Shown here: positions 41,014 to 49,725 of the stretch, in pieces
Numbering within the stretch: position 1 is the first letter of the stretch
Layout: each line of letters starts with the position of its first letter
Source: an uncultured Eubacteriales bacterium
GTDB lineage: Bacteria; Bacillota_I; Bacilli_A; RF39; UBA660
NCBI GenBank assembly: GCA_905188025.1
Contig: CAJJKI010000010.1
Span: 1 to 49,725 of the forward strand
DNA: 49,725 bases
Direction of reading: 5' to 3'
Translations under genes and position numbers: made by a program
The notes under the pieces: model-generated
The model's database searches: none
What the model was told of the DNA's origin: nothing
Seen by the model: only the letters and a program-made list of their open reading frames with translations

Positions 41014-42822
41014 TTAAATACTCCTCTTAAACATTTTCTCTAGTTCATAAATTGAAAAATGTATAATAGCAGGTCTTCCATGTGGACAATTATATGGATT
41101 TTTACACTTTCTCAAATCATTAATTAATGACTCCATAGAAGGTTTATCTATATAAGTATTAGCTTTAATACTCATCTTACAACTAACCATCTTAGCCAAA
41201 TTATCATTAAATCTTTCTAGTGAAAAATCTTTTTCTCTATTTAATATTAATTCTACAATTCTCTTAAATGTCTCAGCCTCATATCCTGTAGTAAACCAAG
41301 TAGGATGACTCACTACTCTTACTGAAGATACTCCAAATTCTTCTATTTCAATTCTAAGTTCATCTAATATATTCATATTTTCTTTAAGTACCAAGTATTC
41401 ATTCTTAGGTAATTCCATCACTATTGGTACTAGTGGTCTTATCGTATTACCATTAGGATGACTTAAAGCATATTTAACTTTCTCATAATTAACTCTCTCT
41501 TTAGCAGCATGCTGATCAATTAAATATATTCCTTGTTCATTTTCACACACAATATAAGTACCAAGAAGTAATCCTACTGGATAAAGTTCTGGTAATTTTT
41601 CTCCCTCTTCTTGAATAATTACATCCTTTCCATTTGTCCCGTCAAGAGTATCCTCTAATTCCTCTAATTCTAGATTCTCATCACGATAATTTACCAAATC
41701 ATTTAATTTACTCTTATATTCAAAAGTCTCTTCACCTACCATATCCATCTTATTTCTCTCAATATCTAAAGTTAAATTTTCATACTTAATATCATTTTCT
41801 TTAACCTTAGTAATATTAATCGTTGGAATAAGTAACTTATCTCTTAAAGCTTTATCAATAGTCTCTTTAATTAACTTATTTAACTCATCAAAATTACTAA
41901 ATCTTATATCCAACTTAGATGGATGAATATTAACGTCTAATAAACTAGGATCACATTCCATTATAATAACACATATTGGGTATCTTGTATCTTCTTTATA
42001 ATTACTATAAGCTTCATTAACTACTCTATATAAAGTAGTATTCTTAACTACTCTTCCATTAATAATCGTAGTAATATGATTCCTGTTAGATCTAGTTATC
42101 TCTGGTAAAGATATATATCCTGATATCTTATAATCATCATTTTCTCCCTCTATCTTTACCATCTTCTTAGTAATATCTAATCCATAAATACTATTAATAA
42201 CTTTAAGTAAATTCCCACTACCAGGAGTATTTAATAATTCTCTATCATCATTCTTAAGTATAAATCTAATATTCGTATAAGATAAAGCAATCTTATTCAT
42301 ATAATCTATTACATTACCAAGTTCTGCATAACTACTAGATAAATGTTTTAGTCTAGCTGGAGTATTATAAAATAAATTAGTTACTCTAAAACTACTTCCT
42401 ACTCTAGAAGCTGTCTTTTCTTCTTCTAGTATTTTACCACCTTTAATATGTAAATAAGTTCCTACTTCTTCATCTTTATAACAAGTCTTAAGTTCTACTT
42501 CTGATACTGATGCTATTGAAGGTAATGCCTCACCTCTAAATCCTAATGATGAAATATTAAATAAATCATCTTCATCAAGTAACTTACTAGTAGCATGTCT
42601 TAAAAATGCATTATGGGCATCCTCCCAATCCATTCCTTTACCATTATCAATAACTTTAATTTCTCTAAGTCCACTTTCTTTAAGTTCAACTATAACTTCA
42701 TCACTACCAGCATCAATAGCATTCTCAACTAATTCTTTTACTACTGATAACACTCTTTCTACTACCTCTCCAGCTGCTATCTTATTAGCTAATAGTTCAC
42801 TCATTACTTTGATACTTGCCAT
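41014..42822 (-). CDS. mutL: DNA mismatch repair protein MutL
   Basis: A 602-residue protein with the GHKL ATPase at the N-terminus (AAGEVVERVLSVVKELVENAIDAGS, DNGKGM, FRGEALPSIASV). The C-terminal dimer/endonuclease domain has DQHAAKERVNYE, CKMSIKAN and CPHGRPAI, the metal-binding motifs of nicking MutL proteins. It is therefore the endonuclease type, as expected without MutH. The family partner mutS is not adjacent. The ATG follows GGAAGTGA. Confidence 0.95.
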   Translation of the reverse strand: MASIKVMSELLANKIAAGEVVERVLSVVKELVENAIDAGSDEVIVELKESGLREIKVIDNGKGMDWEDAHNAFLRHATSKLLDEDDLFNISSLGFRGEALPSIASVSEVELKTCYKDEEVGTYLHIKGGKILEEEKTASRVGSSFRVTNLFYNTPARLKHLSSSYAELGNVIDYMNKIALSYTNIRFILKNDDRELLNTPGSGNLLKVINSIYGLDITKKMVKIEGENDDYKISGYISLPEITRSNRNHITTIINGRVVKNTTLYRVVNEAYSNYKEDTRYPICVIIMECDPSLLDVNIHPSKLDIRFSNFDELNKLIKETIDKALRDKLLIPTINITKVKENDIKYENLTLDIERNKMDMVGEETFEYKSKLNDLVNYRDENLELEELEDTLDGTNGKDVIIQEEGEKLPELYPVGLLLGTYIVCENEQGIYLIDQHAAKERVNYEKVKYALSHPNGNTIRPLVPIVMELPKNEYLVLKENMNILDELRIEIEEFGVSSVRVVSHPTWFTTGYEAETFKRIVELILNREKDFSLERFNDNLAKMVSCKMSIKANTYIDKPSMESLINDLRKCKNPYNCPHGRPAIIHFSIYELEKMFKRSI

Positions 42823-42844
42823 TTTATCACTTCCATCTAATACT

Positions 42845-42873
42845 ATTATAACTTATCTTTATCATTTTGCAAA
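42845..42873 (-). promoter_or_regulatory. promoter of the mutL unit
   Basis: TTTGCA (42868-42873) and TATAAT (42845-42850) on the minus strand with a 17-base spacer, starting right after the terminator of the preceding gene. Confidence 0.6.
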
Positions 42874-42907
42874 GAAAAAAGCACTATCACTTCATGTGAC
42901 AATGCTC
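42871..42907 (-). terminator. terminator of the 1449-residue protein gene
   Basis: On the minus strand GCATTGTCAC pairs with GTGATAGTGC (two wobble pairs) and is followed by six T, immediately after the stop codon. Confidence 0.8.
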
Positions 42908-42908
42908 T

Positions 42909-45900
42909 TTATCCTATCATATATGGATCACTTATTGTACCAGTACCATCAACAATATTTACTGAAGAATTCAAGAAGAATACTGGTCTTATAGAAAGAT
43001 AATCCGTTACTTTATAGTTAGTTGTATATCCCGTAGAATATATCATCCAAGCAGAAGGTTTTCCTCCATTGTTATTAGCTGAAGCACTCATTGTCCATTC
43101 CGAAGGTACTGGAGCACCCGAATCATTTGTTGAAAGGCTTATCCAACCATTCTTACATTGACTATATGTGCTTCCACCATAACCACAACTTGTTGTATTA
43201 TTCAAAGCTAAATAATAATCATGCATATACATTAAGCTTATCTTAGCATCTACCGTAGAAGTAAATTTTGCATTACTACCTATCTCATAGTTATATATAA
43301 CTGTTCCCGGCTGATTAAGTGCACTACTCTGTTTACCATATTTCCATGTAATAGTAGCTATCTTATCACTCCATCCAGATGGTACAAAAGTTGTATTAGT
43401 TAAGAAAGTACTATCATTCAAACTAGTAAATGTTGTTGCATATGCCCATTCATTAGTTGATCCCGACCATCTAAATGAAGTATCTAAAGCTTCTTTCTTA
43501 ATAAGCTTCATCCTACCAGAAGTATCTATTCCTATTATACGATACATATACGTTCCAGTATTAGCAGTACATGTACTCTTATTAGTAGTACCAAAACATA
43601 TATAATTATTTGTTACTGCTGTAGCAGTTCCTTGATATCTATACATATCACCTACTAGATCAGTACTTAAATTAGCTATATTAGCACGATCATCAACTAA
43701 GTCTGATCCTTTAATACCTAAAGTAGCTACTATTGATTTACTTACATAACTAGCATTTCCTACTTTATCTACTAATTTAACACATACATAGTATGTTCCA
43801 TTAGAAGTTATATTAAAGTTATAACTATTATTTGAAGAAGCAATATATCCGGAAGTAGGACAACTACTACTATTTTGAATTAAATATCCATATGTTGCTA
43901 CTCCACTACCAGAGTCTCTTGCTGATATACTTGCAGTTAATACTGCTGTAGATGTATCAAATGATAAAGTTACTGTTCCAGTAGGAGCTATATTATCTAT
44001 CAAAAATGCAGAAGAAGCTTTTGTAACACATGATCCTGTTGTATCACATGCTTTAGCTACTAAGTAATATGTTCCAGTAGCATTATCTAAATATACTATA
44101 TCATTATTTACAAAACTTGTATCTGGAGAAGCACTATTACTAGTAGACCAAACATATTTAAGTGATGAACTATTTAATTCACTGCTTCCTTCATTAACTG
44201 TAATTCTACTATTAACACTTCCCTTAACATAAACACTATCTGTTCCATTAACACTAAAGTTAACTGTAGGACTAGTACTTGCTGTCCAGTGTGCATATAA
44301 TGTATGAGCAGTAGTACTAGTTACTATTGTACTAGAAGTTACTTTATTGCCACCACTTATTGAAGTATACCATCCATCAAATGAATATCCACTTCTAACA
44401 GGTACACACATTTCCCCATAAGGACTACCAGCCACTACTGAATCGTAATAGCATCCTGAACCACGGTTATTATTATATGTCACTCTAATAGAAGCACCAC
44501 CTACATATGTAATCTTAACTGCACCACTACCACTTTTTGCATAATTAGCTGTCGGAGTAGCTGATGCATTTGTTGTAGACACCGTCTTAGTATTCGTATC
44601 GTTTGAAGCTGTGCAATTATAACAGTACATTACTTTATTTGTTAATAAACTATTACCAATATATCCAGATCCTCCTGATCCTGATGATAGCTTAGCAACG
44701 TCATTAGAGAAACCACCGTACCAGCCGCCGCCACCACCGCCTACACCATCGCTTTCAGCTATACCTATGCCATCCTGTCCTTGACCAAAAGCATAACCAG
44801 TAGTTTGATTTACTGCAGCTTGACTAGTACCAGTACCAACTCCACCTATATAACCACCACCGTTACCAGGTTCATATGTAAAACTTGCACCACCGCCGCC
44901 ACCAGCTACAATTAATATCTTATCTTTTGATGAAGATAAATCTTTAAGTAATCCGCCTACACTTGCAATGTGAGTAGCACCACCGCCGCCACCTGATGCT
45001 TCATTATCACTGCCATCCCATGAGCCTTTGCCGCCACCATTAAATCCGCCTTCAGCAGAAGTTCCTATAACTCCGATAGCACCTTGACCACCAACAGTCA
45101 TATAAAGAACATCACCTTTAGTTAAAGCCACTGTACCAGTAGCATATCCGCCATATCCACCAGCAGTACCTGGATTACCTTGATTTAAAGAAGTGCCACC
45201 TTGTGCTCCCCATACTTCAAGTTTATAATTACCTGTAAGTGGAACTATAAATGAATATTGACCAGCTGCATTAATTGAATTATCAGAACTACTATAAGGT
45301 ATACCAGCACTCTTTAAATAGCTTTTATTACCAAGCTTATCTGTAATCTTAATGCATCCATAATATACTGTATCATTTACTAAACCACTACTATAAGTTT
45401 TTGAAATACCAGTCTGACTAGTATAAGTAGCCTTCTCACAAGAGCCATCACTAATAAGAGCAAACCCATATGTTGCACTAATTCCTGATCCGTCATCCGC
45501 CTGATTAGCTAATAATAAAGTATATGTTCCGTTATTAAGAGTTAAATTAGCATATCCATACGGCTCTATATCATCAATCCATTTAGCATACAATGTTTGA
45601 TCTGCATTACCAGTAAAAGTAGAATCACTAGTTATTCTAGTACCAGTACCATTATTGCCAGTATACCATCCATCAAAAGTAAAACCTTCCCTTTTTGGAA
45701 CAGGTAATGTCCCATAATTATCATTAAATGCAATAGTTTTTGTTTGTACCTTAGTTATATTAACTTTAACCTTATAATTGCTAAAAGTAATATTGCCAGA
45801 TGTATCAGAAGACCAAACCCAATATCTCAAATTGCTTCCACTCGTTGCTGCCAATGAAGATATTGATAGAGTTCCATTATTTGGTGTACTACTAGTAGGA

Positions 45901-47258
45901 AATTGCGTATCTATATGATTTCTAGGAGATAAAGAATTATTACTATTATTAACTACCTCTGTAGAAAATAATATTGTTGCTCCATTATTAGTAGTTAAAC
46001 TTCCAGATACATAAGAAAAGTTAACATTATATTTATCTCCTTCAGCAAATGTTAGATTATTTGTAAAACTAATAATATATGTATCGCTAGTTGGTGTACC
46101 GTTTATAGTTAAAATAGAATTTTCATAATCGTATGCAAAAGTTAAACCATTAGTGGTCATACCATTAGTACTAAACATATTTCCATTATAACTAATAGTA
46201 TATGTAGTAGCTTCCCATTTAGCAAATAATGTCACATCTCCAGTCTGAGTACTTGGAATACCGGTAACAGCTGTTCCACTACCATTCTTATTAGTAAAGT
46301 ATCCTAAGAAAGTATACCCTGTTTTAGTAGGAGTATCAAAAGTAACGGCCGTTCCATATTTATAAGTAGTTGGATATCCAGTAGTATGTACACCACTAAA
46401 TTCTCCTCCACCAACGTCATAATAATTAATATTATAATTTAATTGAGCTGTAACTGCTTTACTAATAACTTTATTATTCTTATCTTTAAACCATACATAA
46501 TTAGTTCCACTAGAAGTAGTTGTATATTCTAAACTATATATTCTATTCTGATCGGTTGTTGAAATAGTTGTCCAACTAGTAGGAGTCGTATTACTATTAG
46601 TAACCGCATAATATGCAATATTAGCAGTACTATTAACAGCAGTAGCATATATTTTATTGCCTAAAATAGTTAACTTAGTAATTTCAAATTTATCTTCAAC
46701 TACTTGATTTACTTGCGTCCATACCGAACTATCTATAGTCTCTCCTGATAATTCATCACTAGGATTTAATGATGAATCAATCCATAACCATATCGTAAAT
46801 TTCTGAGTAGCAGTAGTTACCTCTATATCATTATATAGTGTTAAAGTATCCCCAGCACTATTTCCTACAAAGTCTCCTGAACTAACTACGGTTGTACTAG
46901 TACTATCCCCCTTAGTAACTGTCCATTTAAGTCCTGGAGTACTTCTTAAATTAGTACCAATTTCATTAATATCCATATAAATAGTAGCATAAAAGTCTAC
47001 ATTACTTGCACTTGCTGTCTTACTAATAGATACCGTTGTATGTACACCACCAGTATAACTATCAGCTACCTGAAAGTCTCCTACGAACTTAGAGTCACCC
47101 TCATCATAAACAATAAACTCCTTAAGTCCATTACTAGTATTGAAAACCACATTCTTATTCTCCGGGCTAGTCCAAGTCCAAAAAGCATAAGTTCCACCTA
47201 CTAGTGCTATTATTAATAAAACTATAACTAATAGTATCTTCTTTCTCTTGTCACTCAT
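42909..47258 (-). CDS. large exported multidomain surface protein
   Basis: A 1449-residue protein. Residues 1-28 form a SipW/TasA-type signal ending GGTYAFWTW. Three InlB-type (Listeria-Bacteroides) repeats with GYTFLGYFT/GFTFDGWYT/GYSFDGWYT and a closing AKW or AHW are at about 272-350, 505-562 and 923-994. About 352-503 is a beta-rich, jelly-roll-like stretch. A glycine-rich domain (about 665-918) has GGGGG runs. About 1088-1180 is an Ig-like repeat (IAPTGTVTLSF, KLVDKVGNASY), like another near 565-650. The C-terminal 270 residues (MYRIIGID, ISLMYMHDYYLAL, SIRPVFFLNSSV) form a module I have seen in gut Firmicutes surface proteins. No LPxTG motif. AGGAGG precedes the ATG. Confidence 0.85.
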   Translation of the reverse strand: MSDKRKKILLVIVLLIIALVGGTYAFWTWTSPENKNVVFNTSNGLKEFIVYDEGDSKFVGDFQVADSYTGGVHTTVSISKTASASNVDFYATIYMDINEIGTNLRSTPGLKWTVTKGDSTSTTVVSSGDFVGNSAGDTLTLYNDIEVTTATQKFTIWLWIDSSLNPSDELSGETIDSSVWTQVNQVVEDKFEITKLTILGNKIYATAVNSTANIAYYAVTNSNTTPTSWTTISTTDQNRIYSLEYTTTSSGTNYVWFKDKNNKVISKAVTAQLNYNINYYDVGGGEFSGVHTTGYPTTYKYGTAVTFDTPTKTGYTFLGYFTNKNGSGTAVTGIPSTQTGDVTLFAKWEATTYTISYNGNMFSTNGMTTNGLTFAYDYENSILTINGTPTSDTYIISFTNNLTFAEGDKYNVNFSYVSGSLTTNNGATILFSTEVVNNSNNSLSPRNHIDTQFPTSSTPNNGTLSISSLAATSGSNLRYWVWSSDTSGNITFSNYKVKVNITKVQTKTIAFNDNYGTLPVPKREGFTFDGWYTGNNGTGTRITSDSTFTGNADQTLYAKWIDDIEPYGYANLTLNNGTYTLLLANQADDGSGISATYGFALISDGSCEKATYTSQTGISKTYSSGLVNDTVYYGCIKITDKLGNKSYLKSAGIPYSSSDNSINAAGQYSFIVPLTGNYKLEVWGAQGGTSLNQGNPGTAGGYGGYATGTVALTKGDVLYMTVGGQGAIGVIGTSAEGGFNGGGKGSWDGSDNEASGGGGGATHIASVGGLLKDLSSSKDKILIVAGGGGGASFTYEPGNGGGYIGGVGTGTSQAAVNQTTGYAFGQGQDGIGIAESDGVGGGGGGWYGGFSNDVAKLSSGSGGSGYIGNSLLTNKVMYCYNCTASNDTNTKTVSTTNASATPTANYAKSGSGAVKITYVGGASIRVTYNNNRGSGCYYDSVVAGSPYGEMCVPVRSGYSFDGWYTSISGGNKVTSSTIVTSTTAHTLYAHWTASTSPTVNFSVNGTDSVYVKGSVNSRITVNEGSSELNSSSLKYVWSTSNSASPDTSFVNNDIVYLDNATGTYYLVAKACDTTGSCVTKASSAFLIDNIAPTGTVTLSFDTSTAVLTASISARDSGSGVATYGYLIQNSSSCPTSGYIASSNNSYNFNITSNGTYYVCVKLVDKVGNASYVSKSIVATLGIKGSDLVDDRANIANLSTDLVGDMYRYQGTATAVTNNYICFGTTNKSTCTANTGTYMYRIIGIDTSGRMKLIKKEALDTSFRWSGSTNEWAYATTFTSLNDSTFLTNTTFVPSGWSDKIATITWKYGKQSSALNQPGTVIYNYEIGSNAKFTSTVDAKISLMYMHDYYLALNNTTSCGYGGSTYSQCKNGWISLSTNDSGAPVPSEWTMSASANNNGGKPSAWMIYSTGYTTNYKVTDYLSIRPVFFLNSSVNIVDGTGTISDPYMIG

Positions 47259-47338
47259 TGATAATACCTCCTAAGTATTCTTTCTATCTAAATACATTGT
47301 ATATATCCTTCTAGTTAACTACCATATTATTCAATATA

Positions 47339-47367
47339 ATTATATCAAATATTAATGTCTATGTAAA
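47339..47367 (-). promoter_or_regulatory. promoter of the 1449-residue protein gene
   Basis: TTTACA (47362-47367) and TATAAT (47339-47344) on the minus strand, 17 bases apart, leaving a leader of about 75 bases before the ATG. Confidence 0.65.
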
Positions 47368-47390
47368 GAAAATTTCCTACTTTTTAATCA

Positions 47391-47414
47391 AAATAAAAGA
47401 CTCTTTTAAGAGCC
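47391..47414 (-). terminator. terminator of tagO
   Basis: On the minus strand GGCTCTT pairs with AAGAGTC around AAAA or less, followed by TTTTATTTT, 11 bases after the stop. Confidence 0.75.
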
Positions 47415-47424
47415 TTAAAAATAA

Positions 47425-48471
47425 CTATTTTTCTATTTCATTATGTTTCTTTGTATGATCTACAATAATATTAGTTTTTAGTATAAATACTAGTACTGCT
47501 ATAAATAATATTGCATAAATTATTACTCCTACTGCTCTATCATATAACATATATACAAGCATTGCTGAAGCAAATAATAAATCTACAAAATATATTACTA
47601 ATACTGTATTTCTATGTGATAAATTAAGGTTAAGTAATTGATGATGCAAATGTTGTTTATCAGGTTCACCTATTGGTTTTTTATTAATTAATCTTCTAAG
47701 TATTGCAAATAAAGTATCCATAATTGGAATAGCTAATAAACATATTGGTACTAATAATGTTGTAAGTGTTACATTTTTAAATCCTAATAGTGCAATAACT
47801 GCAATAATATATCCCAAAAACATACTACCAGAGTCTCCCATAAATATCTTTGCCGGATTAAAATTATGACACAAAAATCCCAAAGTAGCCCCTAACATAA
47901 CAAATGTAATAACTGCATCCAAATCAAAAGTATGCATCCATCCAACAATAACTATCCCAATAGTCATAAAGTATATTGAAGATAACCCTGCCGCAAGACC
48001 ATCCAAGCCATCTATCAAATTAATACAATTAATAATAGCTACAATAAACAATATTGTAATTGGATAACTAAATATTCCAAACTCTATATACAAACCAAAC
48101 GCTGATATATCACTAAGTAATATTTGTCCATAAAAAGCTACTACTGAAGCTGCAATAATTTGAAATAAAAACTTAATACCCGCAGGTATTGGATTAATAT
48201 CATCCACTATACCTGTAACAATAATGATAAAACTACCAATAAGTATAGCATTCATTCTAAGAGACATTGTGCCAAATAAAATATATCCCAAAATAAATCC
48301 CATATATATTCCAAGTCCTCCTAAACGAGGAATTGGTACCTTGTGTACCTTTCTAGCATTAGGAATATCCATTGCTCCTACATGTATTGCCACCTTCTTA
48401 ATAAAAGGTGTAATTGCTAATACAAACAAAAAAGGTATCACTATCATATAAATAATTTCTTTAACATGCAT
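47425..48471 (-). CDS. tagO: undecaprenyl-phosphate GlcNAc-1-phosphate transferase (TagO/WecA family)
   Basis: A 348-residue polytopic membrane enzyme (about ten to eleven helices) starting a wall polymer by moving GlcNAc-1-phosphate to undecaprenyl phosphate. Family motifs: NARKVHKVPIPRLGGLGIY, LIDGLDGLAAG, and HNFNPAKIFMGDSGSMFLGY, with the basic loop KQHLHHQLLNL. The HLHH motif separates it from MraY. The start at 48471 (MHVKE) follows AGGTGG. It has its own promoter and terminator. Teichoic acid synthesis is the likely use. Confidence 0.9.
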   Translation of the reverse strand: MHVKEIIYMIVIPFLFVLAITPFIKKVAIHVGAMDIPNARKVHKVPIPRLGGLGIYMGFILGYILFGTMSLRMNAILIGSFIIIVTGIVDDINPIPAGIKFLFQIIAASVVAFYGQILLSDISAFGLYIEFGIFSYPITILFIVAIINCINLIDGLDGLAAGLSSIYFMTIGIVIVGWMHTFDLDAVITFVMLGATLGFLCHNFNPAKIFMGDSGSMFLGYIIAVIALLGFKNVTLTTLLVPICLLAIPIMDTLFAILRRLINKKPIGEPDKQHLHHQLLNLNLSHRNTVLVIYFVDLLFASAMLVYMLYDRAVGVIIYAILFIAVLVFILKTNIIVDHTKKHNEIEK

Positions 48472-48488
48472 CTTAACCACCTAAAAAC

Positions 48489-48518
48489 ATTATAATACAT
48501 TCTTTTCCTAAAAATCAA
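48489..48518 (-). promoter_or_regulatory. promoter of tagO
   Basis: TTGATT (48513-48518) and TATAAT (48489-48494) on the minus strand with an 18-base spacer, about 18 bases before the ATG. Confidence 0.65.
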
Positions 48519-48556
48519 CTAATTATCACTTTATTTACAAAAAGAATAGTCACAAA

Positions 48557-49153
48557 CTATTCCGTTGCTAAAATATTTATCTCATCAATTAACCATGTAT
48601 TATTCTCTTTAACTACTGAAATAGTAGCTAAAGTATTCTTATTATTACTAGTCCACTTCTCATATATAATACCCTCTATATTATCTTCATCAGCATATTC
48701 AATATATATATTAGTATTATCTCCTCTAAAATAATAAGTCTGATAAGTAACTAAATTACCCGCTAAATAATATCCACTATCCGTATATGCAAAATAACTA
48801 CGCATATCACTTATATATTTCTTTACTCCATTCTTAGTAAAACTACTCATTACTTCATCAAAATTAGTAATCTTCTTATAAGTAATATCTCCCATTATTA
48901 TTACATCATCTTGACTAACCTTAAATTTATTATTAACTACGTCATATAGTATCTTAACATTATTATAAAGCCCTGTAACTATTTTCTTCTCTTCATCATA
49001 ATTCTCTTTCTCATTTATAACATCTTCTCTATTATGATTAATATCCTGTTTATTATTATTTTCTTTTCCTAAAAAATAATTAGCTATAAAATAGAAAAGT
49101 ACAAAGAATACTAATAAAATAAGTACTCCCTTTGTATTCATATCTTTCTTCAC
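48557..49153 (-). CDS. membrane-anchored hypothetical protein
   Basis: About 198 residues: an N-terminal membrane helix (GVLILLVFFVLFYFIANYF), an Asn/Asp/Glu-rich linker and a beta-rich domain at the cell exterior (YYLAGNLVTYQTYYF, IYIEYADEDNIEGIIYEKW, TISVVKENNTWLIDEI) that resembles small DUF-type cystatin/NTF2-like folds, though I cannot name it. The start is uncertain: GTG 49153 has AGGTGA at good spacing, ATG 49141 does not. It lies after spoVAE but beyond a terminator. Confidence 0.65.
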   Translation of the reverse strand: MKKDMNTKGVLILLVFFVLFYFIANYFLGKENNNKQDINHNREDVINEKENYDEEKKIVTGLYNNVKILYDVVNNKFKVSQDDVIIMGDITYKKITNFDEVMSSFTKNGVKKYISDMRSYFAYTDSGYYLAGNLVTYQTYYFRGDNTNIYIEYADEDNIEGIIYEKWTSNNKNTLATISVVKENNTWLIDEINILATE

Positions 49154-49186
49154 ATAAATCACCTAAATCAATTATATAATATCTCT

Positions 49187-49215
49187 AAAAAAAAAGAAAC
49201 TATTAATTTCTTTTT
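49187..49215 (-). terminator. terminator after spoVAE
   Basis: AAAGAAA and TTTCTTT arms (49193-49199, 49207-49213); on the minus strand a run of T follows. AT-only stem apart from one G-C pair, so moderately convincing. Confidence 0.6.
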
Positions 49216-49230
49216 TACTTATATTTTACG

Positions 49231-49584
49231 TTAATGTTTAGGTTTAAATATTAGTGCTAAGAAGAAAGCTGATACTACTGCTACACTAATACCTGCTGAA
49301 GTAAGATCAAAAATACCTAAAGCTAGTCCAATAAATCCATTCTCTGAAGCCATATTCATTGCCCCATGTATAAGTAAATGTCCAAAAGAAGTAATTGGTA
49401 TAATTGCTCCTGCTCCACAATATAAAACTATCTTATCATATATTCCTGATAAATCAAGCATTGCTCCAATTACTACAAATAAACTAGTTACATGTCCTGG
49501 AGTAAGCTTAGTATTATCAAGTATTATTTGACTGATCATACAAACAAATCCGCAAAATAGAAAAGCATAAATATAAGTATTCAT
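49231..49584 (-). CDS. spoVAE: stage V sporulation protein AE
   Basis: A 117-residue membrane protein with four hydrophobic stretches and the conserved core TPGHVTSLFVVIGAMLDL, GAGAIIPITSFGHLL and FDLTSAGISVAVVSAF. SpoVA proteins form the inner-membrane channel that moves calcium dipicolinate into the forespore and out during germination. The ATG forms TAATG with the upstream spoVAD stop and follows GGAGG, as in spoVA operons. It appears to be the last gene of the operon here. Confidence 0.92.
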   Translation of the reverse strand: MNTYIYAFLFCGFVCMISQIILDNTKLTPGHVTSLFVVIGAMLDLSGIYDKIVLYCGAGAIIPITSFGHLLIHGAMNMASENGFIGLALGIFDLTSAGISVAVVSAFFLALIFKPKH

Positions 49585-49725
49585 TATTCTACCTCCAAAC
49601 CAATTGCATGTGCTATTGAAGGAATACTATCTTTTTGAAATACTCTAGTAGGACTAAAAATAGCTCCTGTTGGTACTAATAAAACTCTCTTATATTTTCC
49701 TCTTTCCATCTCTTTCATAATATAA
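49584..49725 (-). CDS. spoVAD: stage V sporulation protein AD (partial, C-terminal end)
   Basis: About 46 C-terminal residues are visible before the window edge. RVLLVPTGAIFSPTRVFQKDSIPSIAHAI matches the end of SpoVAD, a thiolase-like protein that binds dipicolinate. Its stop overlaps the spoVAE start by one base. Order and spacing agree with spoVAD-spoVAE. Confidence 0.85.
   Translation of the reverse strand, partial: YIMKEMERGKYKRVLLVPTGAIFSPTRVFQKDSIPSIAHAIGLEVE

Overview
The window looks like chromosome from an AT-rich, anaerobic, spore-forming member of the Bacillota. The anaerobic class III ribonucleotide reductase (nrdD/nrdG), pyruvate phosphate dikinase, a T-box leader, spore genes (gerQ, spoVAD, spoVAE), a TagO-type wall-polymer transferase and SipW/TasA-type exported proteins all fit. 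Several proteins resemble those of uncultured gut Bacilli (RF39/RFN20-like). That placement is inference and was not tested.

Layout. 1-430: start of a truncated exported protein. 688-3707: nrdD, a separate 57-residue glycyl-radical peptide and nrdG, behind a consensus promoter. 4045-7421: ileS under an Ile T-box. 7439-14044: metallophosphoesterase, Nudix hydrolase, parE, hypothetical genes, an ABC exporter membrane half without an ATPase, and pduL. 14150-15853 (+): gerQ, a LemA-like protein and a lipoprotein. 15900-20602: a primary-type sigma factor with large extra domains, Nudix, PHP and a Cys-rich hypothetical. 20817-27990: an island (see below). 27970-36633: ppdK, then a tightly overlapping operon rnc - ABC ATPase - ABC permease - hypothetical - xer recombinase - tdk - 42-aa ORF - hypothetical. 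36634-37347: a long gap. 37348-39469 (+): a degenerate ZnuA-like lipoprotein with a LysM insert and a transglutaminase-like protein. 39618-42822: mutL - hypothetical - miaA. 42909-47258: a 1449-aa exported multidomain protein. 47425-49725: tagO, a hypothetical, spoVAE and the end of spoVAD.

The most unusual region is 20817-27990. Two 120-bp direct repeats (119/120 identical) carry the last six codons, stop and terminator of ppdK. They bracket about 6.9 kb holding an XRE regulator and a broken ParB-like gene of the kind seen in conjugative elements, followed by a seven-gene operon: HAD nucleotidase-like, archaeal-type radical SAM, Asp/Glu racemase-like, HhH-GPD glycosylase-like, dNMP-kinase-like, a PfkB/P-loop kinase fusion and a MazG-like pyrophosphohydrolase. 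No integrase lies inside. The gene set suggests synthesis or turnover of a modified nucleoside or base. The substrate cannot be read from sequence.

Other points of note are the split class III reductase, a type-2 IleRS whose HIGH motif reads GVHH, a sigma factor with extra region-4-like modules, and a ZnuA-like protein that has lost its metal-binding histidines. Coordinates, motifs and starts were read by eye. Family assignments come from remembered family features, not from searches.
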